NCBI GenBank assembly: GCA_019188255.1
Contig: JAETXT010000006.1
Coordinates: 1 to 64,000 of the forward strand
DNA from: Verticillium longisporum
Lineage: Eukaryota; Ascomycota; Sordariomycetes; Glomerellales; Plectosphaerellaceae
Direction: 5' to 3'
DNA length: 64,000 nucleotides
Shown here: positions 35,067-47,507 of the stretch, piece after piece
How positions within the stretch are numbered: position 1 is the stretch's first letter
Layout of the letters: every line of letters starts with the position of its first letter
Translations under genes and position numbers: made by a program
Notes under the pieces: generated by a model
Told to the model about the DNA's origin: nothing
The model's input: the letters and a program-made list of their open reading frames with translations, nothing else
The model's database searches: none

Positions 35067-36473
35067 GGGGGGGGGGGGGCAGGTTGCTCTGCTTAAGGGT
35101 GATTCAATTGCTTCGTTTCCTATAGCGTTAGCGCCTCTGGGTGTGTTGTTTTGGTTAGCTGTATTCGTAGGTCGGGGGGCCTGTGTCTTGCTAGTTGTGA
35201 GTGAATGTTGCTTATGCTCTGGCCTTGGAAGTGGCTTCTGCACTCTTGTAGTGTTGAGAGCGCCTCGCCTTAGCTATATGAATGGCGTAACCCGCTACGT
35301 GTTAGTACCTCTGTCCGCCCAGTTAGGTGCTAAGGGGGGAAAGCTCTTGGTCGTGGTTGCGAGCCCAGTGAAACCGTGGCCCTCATCCCTTTTATATGAA
35401 CGATTGTACCGATGGTCAACGATGGTTCTTCCCTCACCAATCGAGAAGCGAAAGAAACAACAAGAAAACCAATCCCGGCAGGAAAGAGTTGACCACTAAT
35501 TGGTGGTGGTGGATCTCACGGCCAACCCGGTTTATCAATCTGGACAGAATGGATCCGCATGGTCTCCTGATGAAAGACATATGTTGAGCGTTGGCTACAG
35601 ACTGAGAAGCAGGCGCTATCGGCGTGCGTGAACGTACAGGTTGCCGCACCTGGAAAGACCCCTGCTTCTAAAGCGTATGATCCTCATCGGATACAGAGGG
35701 CCAAATTGGCCGTGTCAACACAAGTGAGAAGTGTAAAGCGGTAGTGATGATCAAGCGCGGTAGAACAGTGTCAGTGAATTGTCCCTGTAGGAACTCTAGA
35801 CATAGTGAATAAATTTGAGAACTAATTATGTAATGTTTGCGTTCATACTCTTCGACACAGCGGTTGACGAGATACAAGATGGTCACTCTGATTGGTTTTC
35901 CAAGCTAGACAAACGACCTTTAGTAGTTTATCATTTTAAGCCTTGTGTACTCATCTGGCTTCTCTGGAATATTGACTACCTATCAACAAATAACCGGTTC
36001 ACCAGATAGTATCTTGTCACGAGGTCAAGCCAGTGGCCACCGAAAGCAAGCTGTCATTGCAAGTCACAATACTAAACATCGTCAGAGACCAGTCCTGGCT
36101 CAGTCCTGTTAGAGCCAGTTACATCTTTTGAGCCTTGTGCTAATGTCAAAATAGTCATATGCGATGAGCTTGAAAGTGTATAAATTAAGAGCGATAATTG
36201 CATGTTGAAATAGGCTTCGTAGCCCCGGCGAGGGACGAAAATGATCAATTTTGATACAAGTTATCTGGTTTGTGCTTTGAGTTCACAACAGAGCGTGGAG
36301 ACCGAATCCTCGAGCAAGCGATGAACCGATGTTAATGGAGTGACGGAGGCTGACTACGAGGGACTATGTATCGTGAGATTTGATACTGCTAGATGCGAAG
36401 GCTGAGGGTAAGAGGGGACTACGGACGAGTGGCTGGCTAATTTCAGTCACCGCACTACCTACAGAGATGGCAA
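35067..36473. other. Intergenic region, no gene seen
   Basis: 1.4 kb of non-RIP sequence starting with a 13-G run and leading to the 3' end of the ThrE-like gene. Several short frames exist but none has recognisable features or plausible intron structure. Confidence 0.5.
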
Positions 36474-38895
36474 TCAGAAGCTGAAGAGGCCGCTGCGTCG
36501 CTTGCCGACGGGGTAAATGATCAAGGCGCTGATGAACAGTCCCACGGCAATTCCGATGGCAATCTGGATCATGGATGCCGCAACGTTGAAGACCACGGTA
36601 TTGATGGGCTCGCCCTGGCTGTACTGTACAGAGCCAGTACCATTGACCTCATGGGACGAGTTAGTGATCATGTTGGCAGTGCTGAGGCCGCTGAGAAGGC
36701 CGCCAGTCGATGCGAGGCCTCCAGGCACCTGCGTAAAGATGGCTGGAATGAGCGTGGCGGCGGCGACGCCATGGCGAATGCGTGAGTACAGATTGGCGAG
36801 AACGCCAACTGCAAGCGCACCTAGAGTATTGGCAATCTGTGGTGCAGCGACGAAGCGCCTGCCGGAAAAGAAATTGACAATATACCCAGCAGAAGCAACC
36901 ACCACCATGACAGGCATCTGCTTCCACTTGGCTTGATACAGCATGCTGATGCAGACGACAAACAGCGGCACGAAGATGAAGCTGTAGTAGCTGTCAATGG
37001 GATTGCGACAGGTGGTCTCGGAGGTGGCGTTGTCATCGAGAATACCGTAGAGCGCAGCACCCACAGTGATGCCAAAGCCGAGGAATAACGAGTAGATGAC
37101 AGCGTAAACGATTCGAATAGACCCAGGTACAATAGCCCGGGACTGCAGCTCAAGAGCTGAGCACAGGACGGCATAACCCGGCAGCAGCATGACAATGCCG
37201 CTCTGGGCGAGCGCAGAAAAGCAGAACAGATCGCCGCCCCTGATGCTTCCAAAAGCACGCGCCAAAAAGCTGACGAGCACCGTCGCGCTAACCTCGAGCA
37301 CATTGCTGTACAGCATTGACATGGGGGCAACAATGAGCTGCAGTGTTCCAACGAGGCAGCCAAAGCAAAACGCTAGGGGCAGGTCGATGAGGCGTGCACT
37401 GAATGAAAATGGGGCTGCGGTTGCACTCGTGAGACCGAATACTAGGACGCGTAGCCAGGCGTGGAACTTGTCTTTGGCCTTCATGAGGTCGTCAAGCTTG
37501 ATGGAGCCAGCCTCGGCGCCGATGACGTCGTGAATGACTTCTTTGTAAATGTGGTGCGTATCCTTGAGACGGCCTAGGTCGATACCCTGGGTCGAACGAA
37601 CGATTCGCACCTCGGTCGTATGCGTTGAACGGTCGTCAAACGAGATGATCATGCAACCAGGAAGGTATAGGAACTGACCGTCTATCTCAAGGATATTGGC
37701 AGTTGTGCTAAGATACTCCTCGAGGCGGTGAGTTGGGGCGCCAAAGAGCATCAAGGCGCGGCACAGCTTGATGATGTAGTCCTGGCGTGATATGATTTCG
37801 GCAATGTGGACCGTGATACGCATCTGCTCCTCTTCTCTCTGTTGCAGGAAGGCGCTGAGACGTGATCCGCTTCCGGTGCGCTTGTGCATCGGCGGCCGCT
37901 TCTTGCCGCCTTGGGTTCTGGCGTCTGGAGCGTGCTTGGGCTCGTTAGGGTTGGCAAGGCGAGCGGAGGCACCGATGAGGTTGACGAGGGTGTCTTGAGA
38001 CCGATTCTGGTTGTACCACTTTTGGCGACTCGGGGTCGTATTCCCAGTGGTGCCAGATGAGCCTGGAGTGCTGGGACCTGGCTCGCTAAACGAGGTCACT
38101 GAGCTCGAGTTTGCGTGGCCGCGGCTTGGCGCCGTCGAGGACTCGCCTGTCGTCGCTTTCTGGAGCTGAAGCAGCTGAGATAAGACATTCCCGCGGTAGT
38201 GATCGGGTTTAGCCACGCTATAGAGGCCGTCGTAGCTGCCATCGTTGAGCTCGGCTGGTGCCTCGCGCTTGGTGTCGGAGGCTCCAGTAGTGTGCTGCTC
38301 ATCATCCTCTGCTGAGATCTGTTGCCATCCCTGTCGAGGACTGAGATCTTGGAGTGGAATGTTGTTGCTGCCATCCGCTATGGAATCACCCTCACTGTAC
38401 GTTGTGCCGGCTGCATCGGAGTCAATCGAGTATCGACTGTGTGGCGAGGGCGAATCCCGCTTGACCTTGGCAGCTACCTGTCGGGCTCGCTCCTGGGCTC
38501 GCTGCTGGGCCGCAGCCGCCGCCGCGGTTTCGCTTTCCACGACTTCGTGGCGTTCGGGCTCTGTACCGAAGCGTTCGGATTAGATTGCAAGACCTTGCAG
38601 GGTACGTGTGAAAGGGATCAGACGCACCGCGGAGAATGGAAGGTTTCTGCTTTTGGACAATGGTTGGTTCACCGCCCGCCGAAGAGCTTAATCCAGGGAC
38701 AGCAACCGAGTCGAGGAAGGGATTGTTTGCTGCCGCGCTGCTGTTGAAACGCACACGACCCTTCTCCTTCTTCAGGGCTTGGGCGTGGGCTTGAGCTTGC
38801 TGCTCGTACTCTTGTGTAGGGGATGCAGCGCCGGTATCGGCCGGGTTGGCAGGCGGGGGATCATCATCGTCCTGAGACTGGAGAGATCCGTCCAT
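36474..38895 (-). CDS. ThrE/DUF1212 family membrane protein (Prm10-like)
   Basis: Fungal relative of the bacterial threonine/serine exporter and yeast Prm10; probable transporter of internal or plasma membranes. Two exons with a 67-bp intron (38561-38627) give 784 residues. The first 230 or so residues are hydrophilic and low-complexity (Ser/Thr/Gln-rich, probably disordered). The DUF1212 domain follows with the signature LMLFGAPTHRLEEYL, then about ten hydrophobic helices to the C-terminus GKRRSGLFSF. The frame is intact although the gene lies between two transposon islands. Confidence 0.88.
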
Positions 38896-39514
38896 GGCAT
38901 CGCTTTTCCAAAGAATTTCCTGGAGATGACGGGGAGAATTAACGAGAATGGTGGGAATGAACTTGGTTTTGGAGGCAATTGAGAGGTATCAAGGGAGTAT
39001 TAGGAGGTGGGAGGGGGCGATGCGCGTCTGAGTAATAAGTCGATTTCTGTCCAAAAACTTAACATCGGAACGCGAGTCACGATACGTCATGCACTGGGGC
39101 ATTTCTTACGTTATGGGAACCCGCAAAAGTTCCACCCTAGACGCTTATTTAGCTTACTATCCATTTTCCCTAGAATGTAAGTCTGGGCCCTTAGAAGTTT
39201 AAGATTTTCATTATCCCTTTAGTACCTAAATTTGGCCTCAGTATATTAGAAGATTAGTAGTAGAGTAGTAGAAAATGTTTATAGCTAATTAGAAATATAG
39301 TACTAGATTAGTAGTATATATAAAATTAGGTATAGTACTAAACCTAGTAATAACTCGTATTATATAGAAGTATATTATAGGTCTCGTACTTATATCGTAT
39401 TTTAAGAGCCCTTAAATTACTTGAAGCCTTACTTAATACCTATCTTTTATTAAGTTTATTATATAGCTAGAATAAATATAATAGTACTTTTATAAGCATT
39501 TCCCTATTTATTTA
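38896..39514. other. Promoter region grading into the AT-rich island
   Basis: About 200 bp of normal composition upstream of the Prm10-like gene, then abruptly AT-rich sequence. No gene. Contains the left member (39213-39246) of a 34-bp inverted pair whose partner lies at 53091-53124. Confidence 0.5.
39213..39246 (+). repeat. Left member of a 34-bp inverted pair bounding the island
   Basis: Starts ATCCCTTTAGTACC and ends CTCAGTATAT; the reverse complement of 53091-53124 except for two transitions that look like RIP. Confidence 0.65.
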
Positions 39515-41264
39515 TATAGGAGATAGGGTCTTATAATCCTTCTAGTAGCTAAAATAAAAGCTAAATTATATTAATATCTAAATTATAAGAAAGAGAAAAA
39601 GCGAAGCTATATAATAGTATAATTTTTATATAATTCTATAGAACTATTAAGTAATAATAATTATTTAACTTCTCTTATCTTTATTAGATTAGCTTATAAG
39701 CTAGAGTAGAACTAATTCTACTTCTCTATAGATCTAGAAGTAGTCTATACGCCTAGTCTACGCTTAGCCCTTATAGGTTAGTCTATTAGATATAGAGTAA
39801 TTCCCCGCCTTAATTTTTAAGGTTTTAATAAGTTTAATATATCTTCTTTTTAGAAGAAATCGTTACTTCTTCGTCCCTTCCTATCTAATAGTATTCCCTA
39901 TCTAATTCTAATACCCTTAACTATTATAAACGGATACTCTTCTAGATAGGCCCTATTTACCTTAGGGTTAATCCGAGTATTTACTTTATATTACCCTGAA
40001 AACGCTTATCTCTATTCTTATAGATAAATATACTATTAAATAGCTAAAAGTCTAGGCTACTAAGATCTTCGATCCGCTCCTTCCTCCAATATCTCCTTCT
40101 CGAGATATATCTACTTTTATATCTTTCGTCCTCTTATACTTCTTTATTTATTTATCTCTTAATAATCCCTTTATTTATTTAGATAATATTACTTTTAATC
40201 GTTGCCTAGAACCTAGATTAATAATTTATATTATTTAAGAGGTATAATCGATACTTAAGGCTTAATAATTAAATGCCCTATTCGTTTATATATTCTATTA
40301 GCTTTATTATATTTATTAAATATTACGGAATAAAGTAAATAAGCCTATTTACTTTATAAAAAGGCTCTTTAATAGGAAATATACCCTAGAAGCTCTTATT
40401 ATAAAATAAATATATTTACTATAACTATTCCTAGAAAAAAGTAATATATTAAGGCCTATTACCCCCTTTAATATATATAGTAATCCTATTTATTATTAGA
40501 CTTTAATTAATTATATATATTAAGGCTTACTTTCTTTTTATTATATTAAAAAGTAAATTTAAAATTATTAGTCTAGGTTCTAGGTAACGACCGAAAGTAA
40601 TATTATCTTAATAAATAAGGGGATAATAGAGAGATAAATAGATAAAGGGATATAAGAGGAAGGGAGAGATAGAAGTCGTTATATCTTAAGAAGGAGGCGT
40701 TGGATAGAGGAACGGATTGAAGATCTTAGTAGCCCTGATTTTTAGCTATAGAATGGTATATTTTTCGATAGGAATAGAGGTAAGCGTTATTAGGAGGAAT
40801 TAATATAAGTACTTAGATTAATCTTAAAAGAAGTATAGCCTATCTTAGAAGATATCTATTTATAATAATTAAATGTATTAAAATTAGATAGGAATTACTA
40901 TATAATAGGAAGTAACGATTTTATTTAAAAATTAAGATATATTATTATTCTAAAACCCTTAAAAGTAGGTTAGGGAATTACTCTATATTTAATAGATTAA
41001 CCCTTAGGGACTAAGCATAGATAAGGCGTATAGGCTATTTCTAGATCTACGGGGAAGTAGAGTCGGTTCTACTCTAGCTTATTAATTAAGCTAATAAGAG
41101 ATAAGAGAAGTTAAATAGTTATTACTATTTAATAGTTCTATAGAATCGTATAAGAATTATATTATTATATAGTTCCGCCTTTTCTCTTTCTAATAATATA
41201 AATATCGATATAGTTTAGCTTTTATTTTAACTACTAGAAGGGTTATAAGACCCTATCTCCTATA
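39515..41264. repeat. Large RIP-mutated inverted repeat (arms about 700 bp)
   Basis: The left arm (39515 to about 40225) matches the reverse complement of the right arm (about 40570-41264). Differences are mostly transitions, and a spacer of about 340 bp separates the arms. Outer ends read TATAGGAGATAGGGTC and its complement. No reading frame survives in either arm. It may be two head-to-head copies of one repeat or a foldback transposon. Confidence 0.7.
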
Positions 41265-41649
41265 CCCCTCGTAAAAGTAGTATATATATAGTTATATAGA
41301 TATATTAGCTTATAATAAAATAAATAGTTTTATAGAGGAAAAGATATAAAACCTTATAGTACTTTTATATATAGGGAAAAAATTAAATTCTAGGGTATAG
41401 AAAATAAATAGAAACTATATATTATATTATTATAGGAAAATTAATTAGATAAAAACCTATTTATATTTAATTTTAAGTATTTTATTATAATTAAGCTATT
41501 TATAATTTATAAATATAGTATTTAAATTACCTATTTATATATATCTATATAGAGTATTATATAGAATCTTATCTAAGCCTTTAATAAGAATATCTAAAAT
41601 ATTATATTAAGTATATATCTAAAAAAACTATATTTTATTATCTTTTAAT

Positions 41650-42794
41650 AGATTTTAATAATAATAAAATTGCCTATTTATATATTTAACCCTTTTATAA
41701 AATTTAGGGTTTTTAATTATTTTCTTAGCCCCTTTATTATCTATTAATAAAGTAGGTATTTTAGGTTTATTTAAACCTAGGCCTTTAGATATCTTAGAAA
41801 ATACTAAGAAAATATATATAGCTTCTTTAGAGGCCTCGTATAGTACTATATATTCAGCTTTATAAATAGATAGAGCTACTACCTTCTATTTAGCTAATAC
41901 CTAGCTTATAGGGTTATTTATTCCTAAATAGAATATATATCTAGAAATAGAAGTTCTATCTTCTATTATATTACTCTAGCTAGAGTCGCTATACCCTATT
42001 ATATTTAAGAGTATATTATAAGTATATATTAGACTTATATCTAGATATTTATTTAAATAAGCCTATACTCTATTTAAAGTAATAAAATGCTCTTTAGAGG
42101 GGTTACTTATATATCTAGAATATCTATTTACTAAATAGGTAATATCTAGTCTATTATATAAGGCTAAATATAATAAAGAGCTTATTTCCTATTAATATTA
42201 GAGGATTTCTAAATTTTTAACTTATAAGGAATTAGGTATTAAAGCTATTTTAGATATACTAAGTATATCTACTAATCTTAAATTCAATTTATTATATTTT
42301 TTAGAATTCTCTCGTAATAGGCCTTTTAGGATATATATAAAAGCTTTTCTTCTTTATTTATAGTTATTTTATTATTTAAAAGGTATTAATTAGTCCTAAA
42401 TCTTTAAGATTTAATACATTTTAAAGTTTAGCTTATATAATAGATATTATTTTAGCTATATTAGCTATTATAATTATATCGTTAATATAATAGAGTAATA
42501 TAGCCTTTAAAGGTAAAATAAATACCCCTAAATTAGATTCTAATACTTTAAAACCTAAGCTATTTAAAGCTTTAAGTAAATATTCGTACTAGAGTCTAGG
42601 GGACTATTTTAAACTATATAAGGCTTTATTTAGTTTATATATATAATTTTCCTTAATAGAAAAACTAGTAGGTTAAATAATATATATATCTTTATCGATA
42701 TTTATATAAATAAATATATTATTAATAGCTAGCTATTTAAAATCCTAGCCTAGATTTAGACCTAATATAAAAGCTAGCCTATAGCTTTTAGGTC
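41650..42794 (-). mobile_element. RIP-degraded Ty1/copia pol remnant
   Basis: Conceptual minus-strand reading shows copia landmarks: a YYIND box around 42475-42495, where YVDD is usual, and an RNase H segment at about 41810-42000 reading GYSDSS then KAEYIVLYEASKEA with interspersed stops. Borders are approximate; the right end is cut by the Fot-type copy 2. Confidence 0.6.
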
Positions 42795-42796
42795 TA

Positions 42797-44653
42797 ACGT
42801 AATCCACAAGCGAGTGGTTCACCCATGCGAGTGGTTCACTTCACCCCGACCCGACAAACATTCCGAGGAAAACCTCAACCCAAACGCCGTAAATCAATTA
42901 AAATCACTCCTCCTCGTCTTTTGCAGACGATGAGATAGCTACCTGACAAGTTCTCGCGTTGTGGCCGGTCTTCCCGCATACGCTACAGCATCGTTTCTTC
43001 GGCTGGGACCACGACGCGGGACCCGGGTTCTGCAGCGTTTCCTCTTTTATCTGGATATCTACTTCCTTCTGAGCAATCTTGTCCTGTCCCTCGCCTACAG
43101 CCATGCTTCCTCCTTCCCGGAGACGTAGCTTTTGGCCCTCCGGCGTCGGCTTAGTGTAGCATTTTCCTCTCGAAGGATCATAACCTCTGACTTCAAAAGA
43201 GCGATCTGGTGCATAACACCCCGCGTCCCCTTCGCAAGATAGTCAACAGCATCTAAAATTGACGTTGGGGAGCTTCCCTGGTGGCGTGAGATTCGCCCTT
43301 TGATGAAGTCAGTCTGGGAACCTGCCTCGAGCAGGTTAGTGGGCGTCTTAGAGACCCAAGAATCACGCTCCCCGTGGGACGTCCCCGGAGGCGTCGTCGT
43401 CCTCAACCTCACATCCAGCTTTGACAGGACTGTTTCCGGGTTATGGGGACAAGCCCCGCTCCTCGAAAGCCTCCCTGGATGTTTTTCTGTCATTGCTTGC
43501 TGAAATGCAGCCGAAAACGCCGGGAAGAAGTCCTCTTTGCTGATGTGCGTTGTACCCGCCCTCATCCTATCCTCGATTTGCCGACCGTATGCTTTCTTTA
43601 GTGGGCCAAAACACCCAACATCGAGAGGCTGGAGTAGATGTGACGAATGAGGAGGCATACAGAGTGTGATGATGTTGTTCTCCTTGCAGTAGAGTTCGAA
43701 GTCGACCGAGTGGTGACTTTCGTGGCCATCCAGGATCAGTAGGCGATAACCGCCCGAAGTACGGGACTTTGTATGCCTGTCAAAATGCCGAATCCATTCC
43801 AGACCAATATCATTCGTCGTCCAGCCGTTTGGAGATGTTGCGATTCTCCAGTCGCGAGAAATCGCGTCGTCCTGGTACCAGCTCGAGAGGTGGTACTTGC
43901 CCGAAACCACGATGAACGGCGGGACGGAGAAACCCAACGCGCCAACGCCCTGGATCACCGTAACCCATTCCCGGTTGCCTGGCTGCCTCATCTTCACATT
44001 GGACCGTCTTTCCGAACTGGTCACGACCATTCCGTTGGCGATAACGCCCATCTGGAAGCCGGTCTCGTCAAAGTTGTACATGTCAGCCTCTTGGATGCCG
44101 TACTTGGCGATCATGTTATGCACGAGGCGGAACCACGCGTTTATCGCGTCCGGATCTTCGCATTGGGCCCTCTTGTAGTCGTACTTGCGAAAGAAACGCG
44201 TCCGGAGCTCTGGTTGCCGTTTGACGAAGTTTGCGGCCCAGTTCTTCCCGACGCGTGGCGCGTCACGGTCGGCAAGCAGGCGATTCGCCATATCTCCGAC
44301 CTCACCCAACCGGGGAGGGTAAGATCGCGCATCTAGGTCAAGGATATATTCGACAATAGTTTTCTCTTCTAGTACTGTTAATTTGGCAGAATTGGGCGGG
44401 CTTTCGCGTCGGGAGGGTTTGCCCTTCTGGCGTCGGAGGAGCGTCGTTAAGGGGACGGTGTAGATCCTCGCAGCACTCCGGGCGCTTAGGTTCGGGTCAT
44501 TGTCCATAGCTTGGATAGCAAGGAATAATTGACCTTCTTTTGAAAGAGTCTCCATCGCGGGCGGAGGTGGAATCTGTAGAATTCAGGTGTAGGTCGTGGG
44601 CCCGGGCGAAGTGAACCACTCGCTTGGGTGAACCACTCGCTTGTGGATTACGT
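42797..44653 (-). mobile_element. Fot1/pogo-type DNA transposon, copy 2
   Basis: 1,857 bp, opposite orientation to copy 1, flanked by TA (42795-42796, 44654-44655) with the same inverted repeats and internal GCGAGTGGTTCAC sub-repeats. Not RIP-mutated despite a near-identical partner 15 kb away. It has landed exactly between the copia remnant and the 178-bp LTR of the next element. Confidence 0.92.
42904..44555 (-). pseudogene. Fot1/pogo-type transposase, copy 2, late one-base frameshift
   Basis: Starts METLSKEGQ at 44555 and continues through the DDE core without a break (486 codons to 43095). It retains A5 (43482-43486 on the complement) where copy 1 has A6. An A4 run (complement of 43130-43133), A5 in copy 1, shifts the frame before the CCHC knuckle, which remains readable in 43104-42904. 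If the run length is a consensus error, this copy would encode a full transposase of about 550 residues. Confidence 0.85.
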
Positions 44654-44831
44654 TATCTCTCTAAATTACTACTACTTACGTAAATTAGATATACCTATCT
44701 AATTCACTAATTACGTAAGCTATAAATTATATACTCCGAAAAGCTATAAATCCTAGCCCTAATAATTACTATATCGGTAAATCCTATACAGTAATTACTA
44801 ACCTAGGTAATCCCTTAATATTAGTTTAATA
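44654..44831. repeat. Left 178-bp LTR
   Basis: Begins TATCTCTCTAAATTAC and ends TTTAATA; its first two bases double as the TA target of the adjacent Fot-type insertion. Confidence 0.7.
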
Positions 44832-47370
44832 CTAGCTATCTTTTCTTTTATAGATAGGATTACTTAAGGGACTAATATCGGGCTCTATTATTTAGGTTAA
44901 TAGCTACTCTAATACGCTTATAATCCTCTAGTCTCTAGTATATTAGATCTACTATCCTAATCTATAAAATAAATAAATAAATACGTAAATAAATAATAAT
45001 AGGAGAATAATAAATAGAATAAGGAAAAACGTAGCTTAATACTACTATTCCTATAAGCGCTAAATCCCTAGTCCCTAGCGCTATAGATTAGTCGAACTAG
45101 CTACTAAATAGCTCTCTAAGGAAACGAATTAAATTATAATTAAATAATAGGAATAGGCCTTTAAGCTCTTTAATAAAGGAAATAAATAGCTAATTAAATA
45201 GTACTCTTATAATAGCTAGATATAAGCTTTTAAAGTCTCTAAATCGCTAATATATTAATTAAGAGTAGAAGAATAATTATTATTACTCTTTATTAGCCTT
45301 TTAATAGGAATAATAGGATTAAACTACTTAAATAGGATTAATAGATCCAATTAAGCTAGTCTAGTAAGTCCTATATTCTAAAGATCTATATATCTAATTA
45401 ATAAATTATAGTAATTCTACTCCTTTTACTTTTCCTCTTCCCTATAACGATTCTTTATTTTAAGATTAGTTAGCTTAATCTACTATTTTAGAGCTCCGAT
45501 AATTACTAATTCCCCCTTTTTACTACTCTCTCTCTCTCTTTCTCTCTTATCCCGGCCTCGATAATACTACTTAAGTATAAAGCTCCTATACTTATTACCC
45601 CTCCTATTAAGAGAATAATAAAGTATAAGAACCTAATTAATACTAATCGTAGAAGCTATTAATGCTAGTATATAGCGTATATATATAATAATATTTATAA
45701 AGTCCCCTATTTAGGGTATTTAAAGTCTTATCCTATTAATAAATAAATTAAAATTAATATTAATAGTATATATTTCGATTTAGAGCTTAAGGGCTCCTAT
45801 TATTATAAGTATATTTCTAAAGACTCCTATACATTAAACCTAAGCTTCTATAATCTCTATTTTCCAATATCCTTAGCTCTAATAATTATTATCTATAATC
45901 TAATTAGGGTATTTAAGCCTATTAAAAAGTTTTTAACTATTTAAGATAAGAATAATAAACTAATAAGCTCTCTTCTCTATTATTTCCCTAATTATCTAAT
46001 TATATAATTAGGTAATAGGGGATATAGGATATAGAAAAGTAATATACTATTATAAAGGGTATATTAATAATCGCTAAGGAGGAGGAGGCGAAGAGGGGTA
46101 ATAACCCTAATAAAGACTTCGATAGTCTTTATAATATTAATTATAAAGTAACTAAGCGGGCTATAGCTCTAGAGCTCTTTAATTACCTCTAATAGGACTC
46201 GCTAAAGTAATTAAACTTAGATTCTTTAGATTCTAAGGCTTAGTCCGCTTTATAGAATAATTATTTCTTTATTTTATTAATTATAAGCTTATCATTTTTA
46301 CTTCTAGGGTATTCGTTTTTAGGCTTTATTATATTTTTATTAATATTAATTACTTTTACCCTTTAATTATTCTTTTCTTAATATTTAATTTATCCTTTAA
46401 TCCTAATTATAACTTTATTAGAGCTTATAAGCGTTTCTAGTACTTAGTTTAATATTCTTTAAATTATTAAATCTATAGGGTTATTACTTCTAATAATCTA
46501 ATAAATTTAATCGATTTCGTATTCTTTATAGCTTTACTATAATACTATAAGATCTATTATTAAGTATTTCTCTACTATTATACTTAATTAAATTAAATAT
46601 TAATAGAATAAATAGCTATTAATATAGATAATTATCTATAAGAATAATAATTCTAAGTATTTATAGATCTCTTAGAATATCTATTTAAGGATATAACCTA
46701 TATTAAAGCTATGAATTATTTTATAGATTTCGCTAATTAGAATTAAATATATAATCTATTATATTTAATAGATTATTAATAGAGGATATTATTATATATT
46801 ATAAAAGCGTCCTCTTAATCGTTAGAAAGTTTATTATTTAAGAGGATAAGGAATCCGATCTATAAACTAAAGTCCTTATTATTAATAAAGGAGCTATTAA
46901 TAAATATATAAAGCTAGGCTATTAAGAGATCTAAGTATATATAATTTAGGCTATAGCCTATATTAACGATTTACTATTATATATATTTATTAAGCTATTT
47001 AAATTCGTCCTCTTATAAGTTCTTAGTTTAAGCTATAATAGAGAAATCGAAGGCTACTCCTAATTAATAGGTTAAAGTAATATAAATACTATAAGCTCTC
47101 TAAGTAATATATTCCTATTCTAAGCTCGCTATCCCTAAGGTTACTAGCTCTAAGCAATTACTTTAACCTTTCTATTAAATCGTAAAGTCTTTAATTCTAA
47201 TTTTAATAATATAGCTATTAAAGATATTATTAGATCCTATATTAAGGATAGAAGTAGGCTTTACTTAGAAGCTAGTACTTTCGAGCTCTATTTATTCTTT
47301 TTATATAAATATAGGCTCTCTAAGGTTAAGTTTTACGGGCATAGCGGATAGATAGTTAAGTGAACCCTAT

Positions 47371-47507
47371 TACGTAACTATAGGCTAGTAATTACCGAGA
47401 TATAATTTCCTTCGAGAATTATAGAACCGTAATTACTAGTAGGCGGTTACTATATAGTAATTACGGAACCGTAATTACTAGCCTAGACGATTCGTAGTTA
47501 TATAACT
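47371..47507. repeat. Palindromic GTAATTACTAG-containing segment
   Basis: Inside the 178-bp-LTR element, GTAATTACTAG and its complement alternate several times, forming an imperfect palindrome. Less RIP-mutated than its surroundings. Confidence 0.4.

Noticed and set aside
35143..35499. Hydrophobic Cys-rich frame next to the LTR
   Set aside because: Begins in low-complexity flank, no family resemblance, and other frames overlap it; treated as chance.
43095..44555. A complete active transposon in copy 2
   Set aside because: The frame ends before the zinc knuckle as given; only a corrected homopolymer would make it complete, which cannot be judged here.
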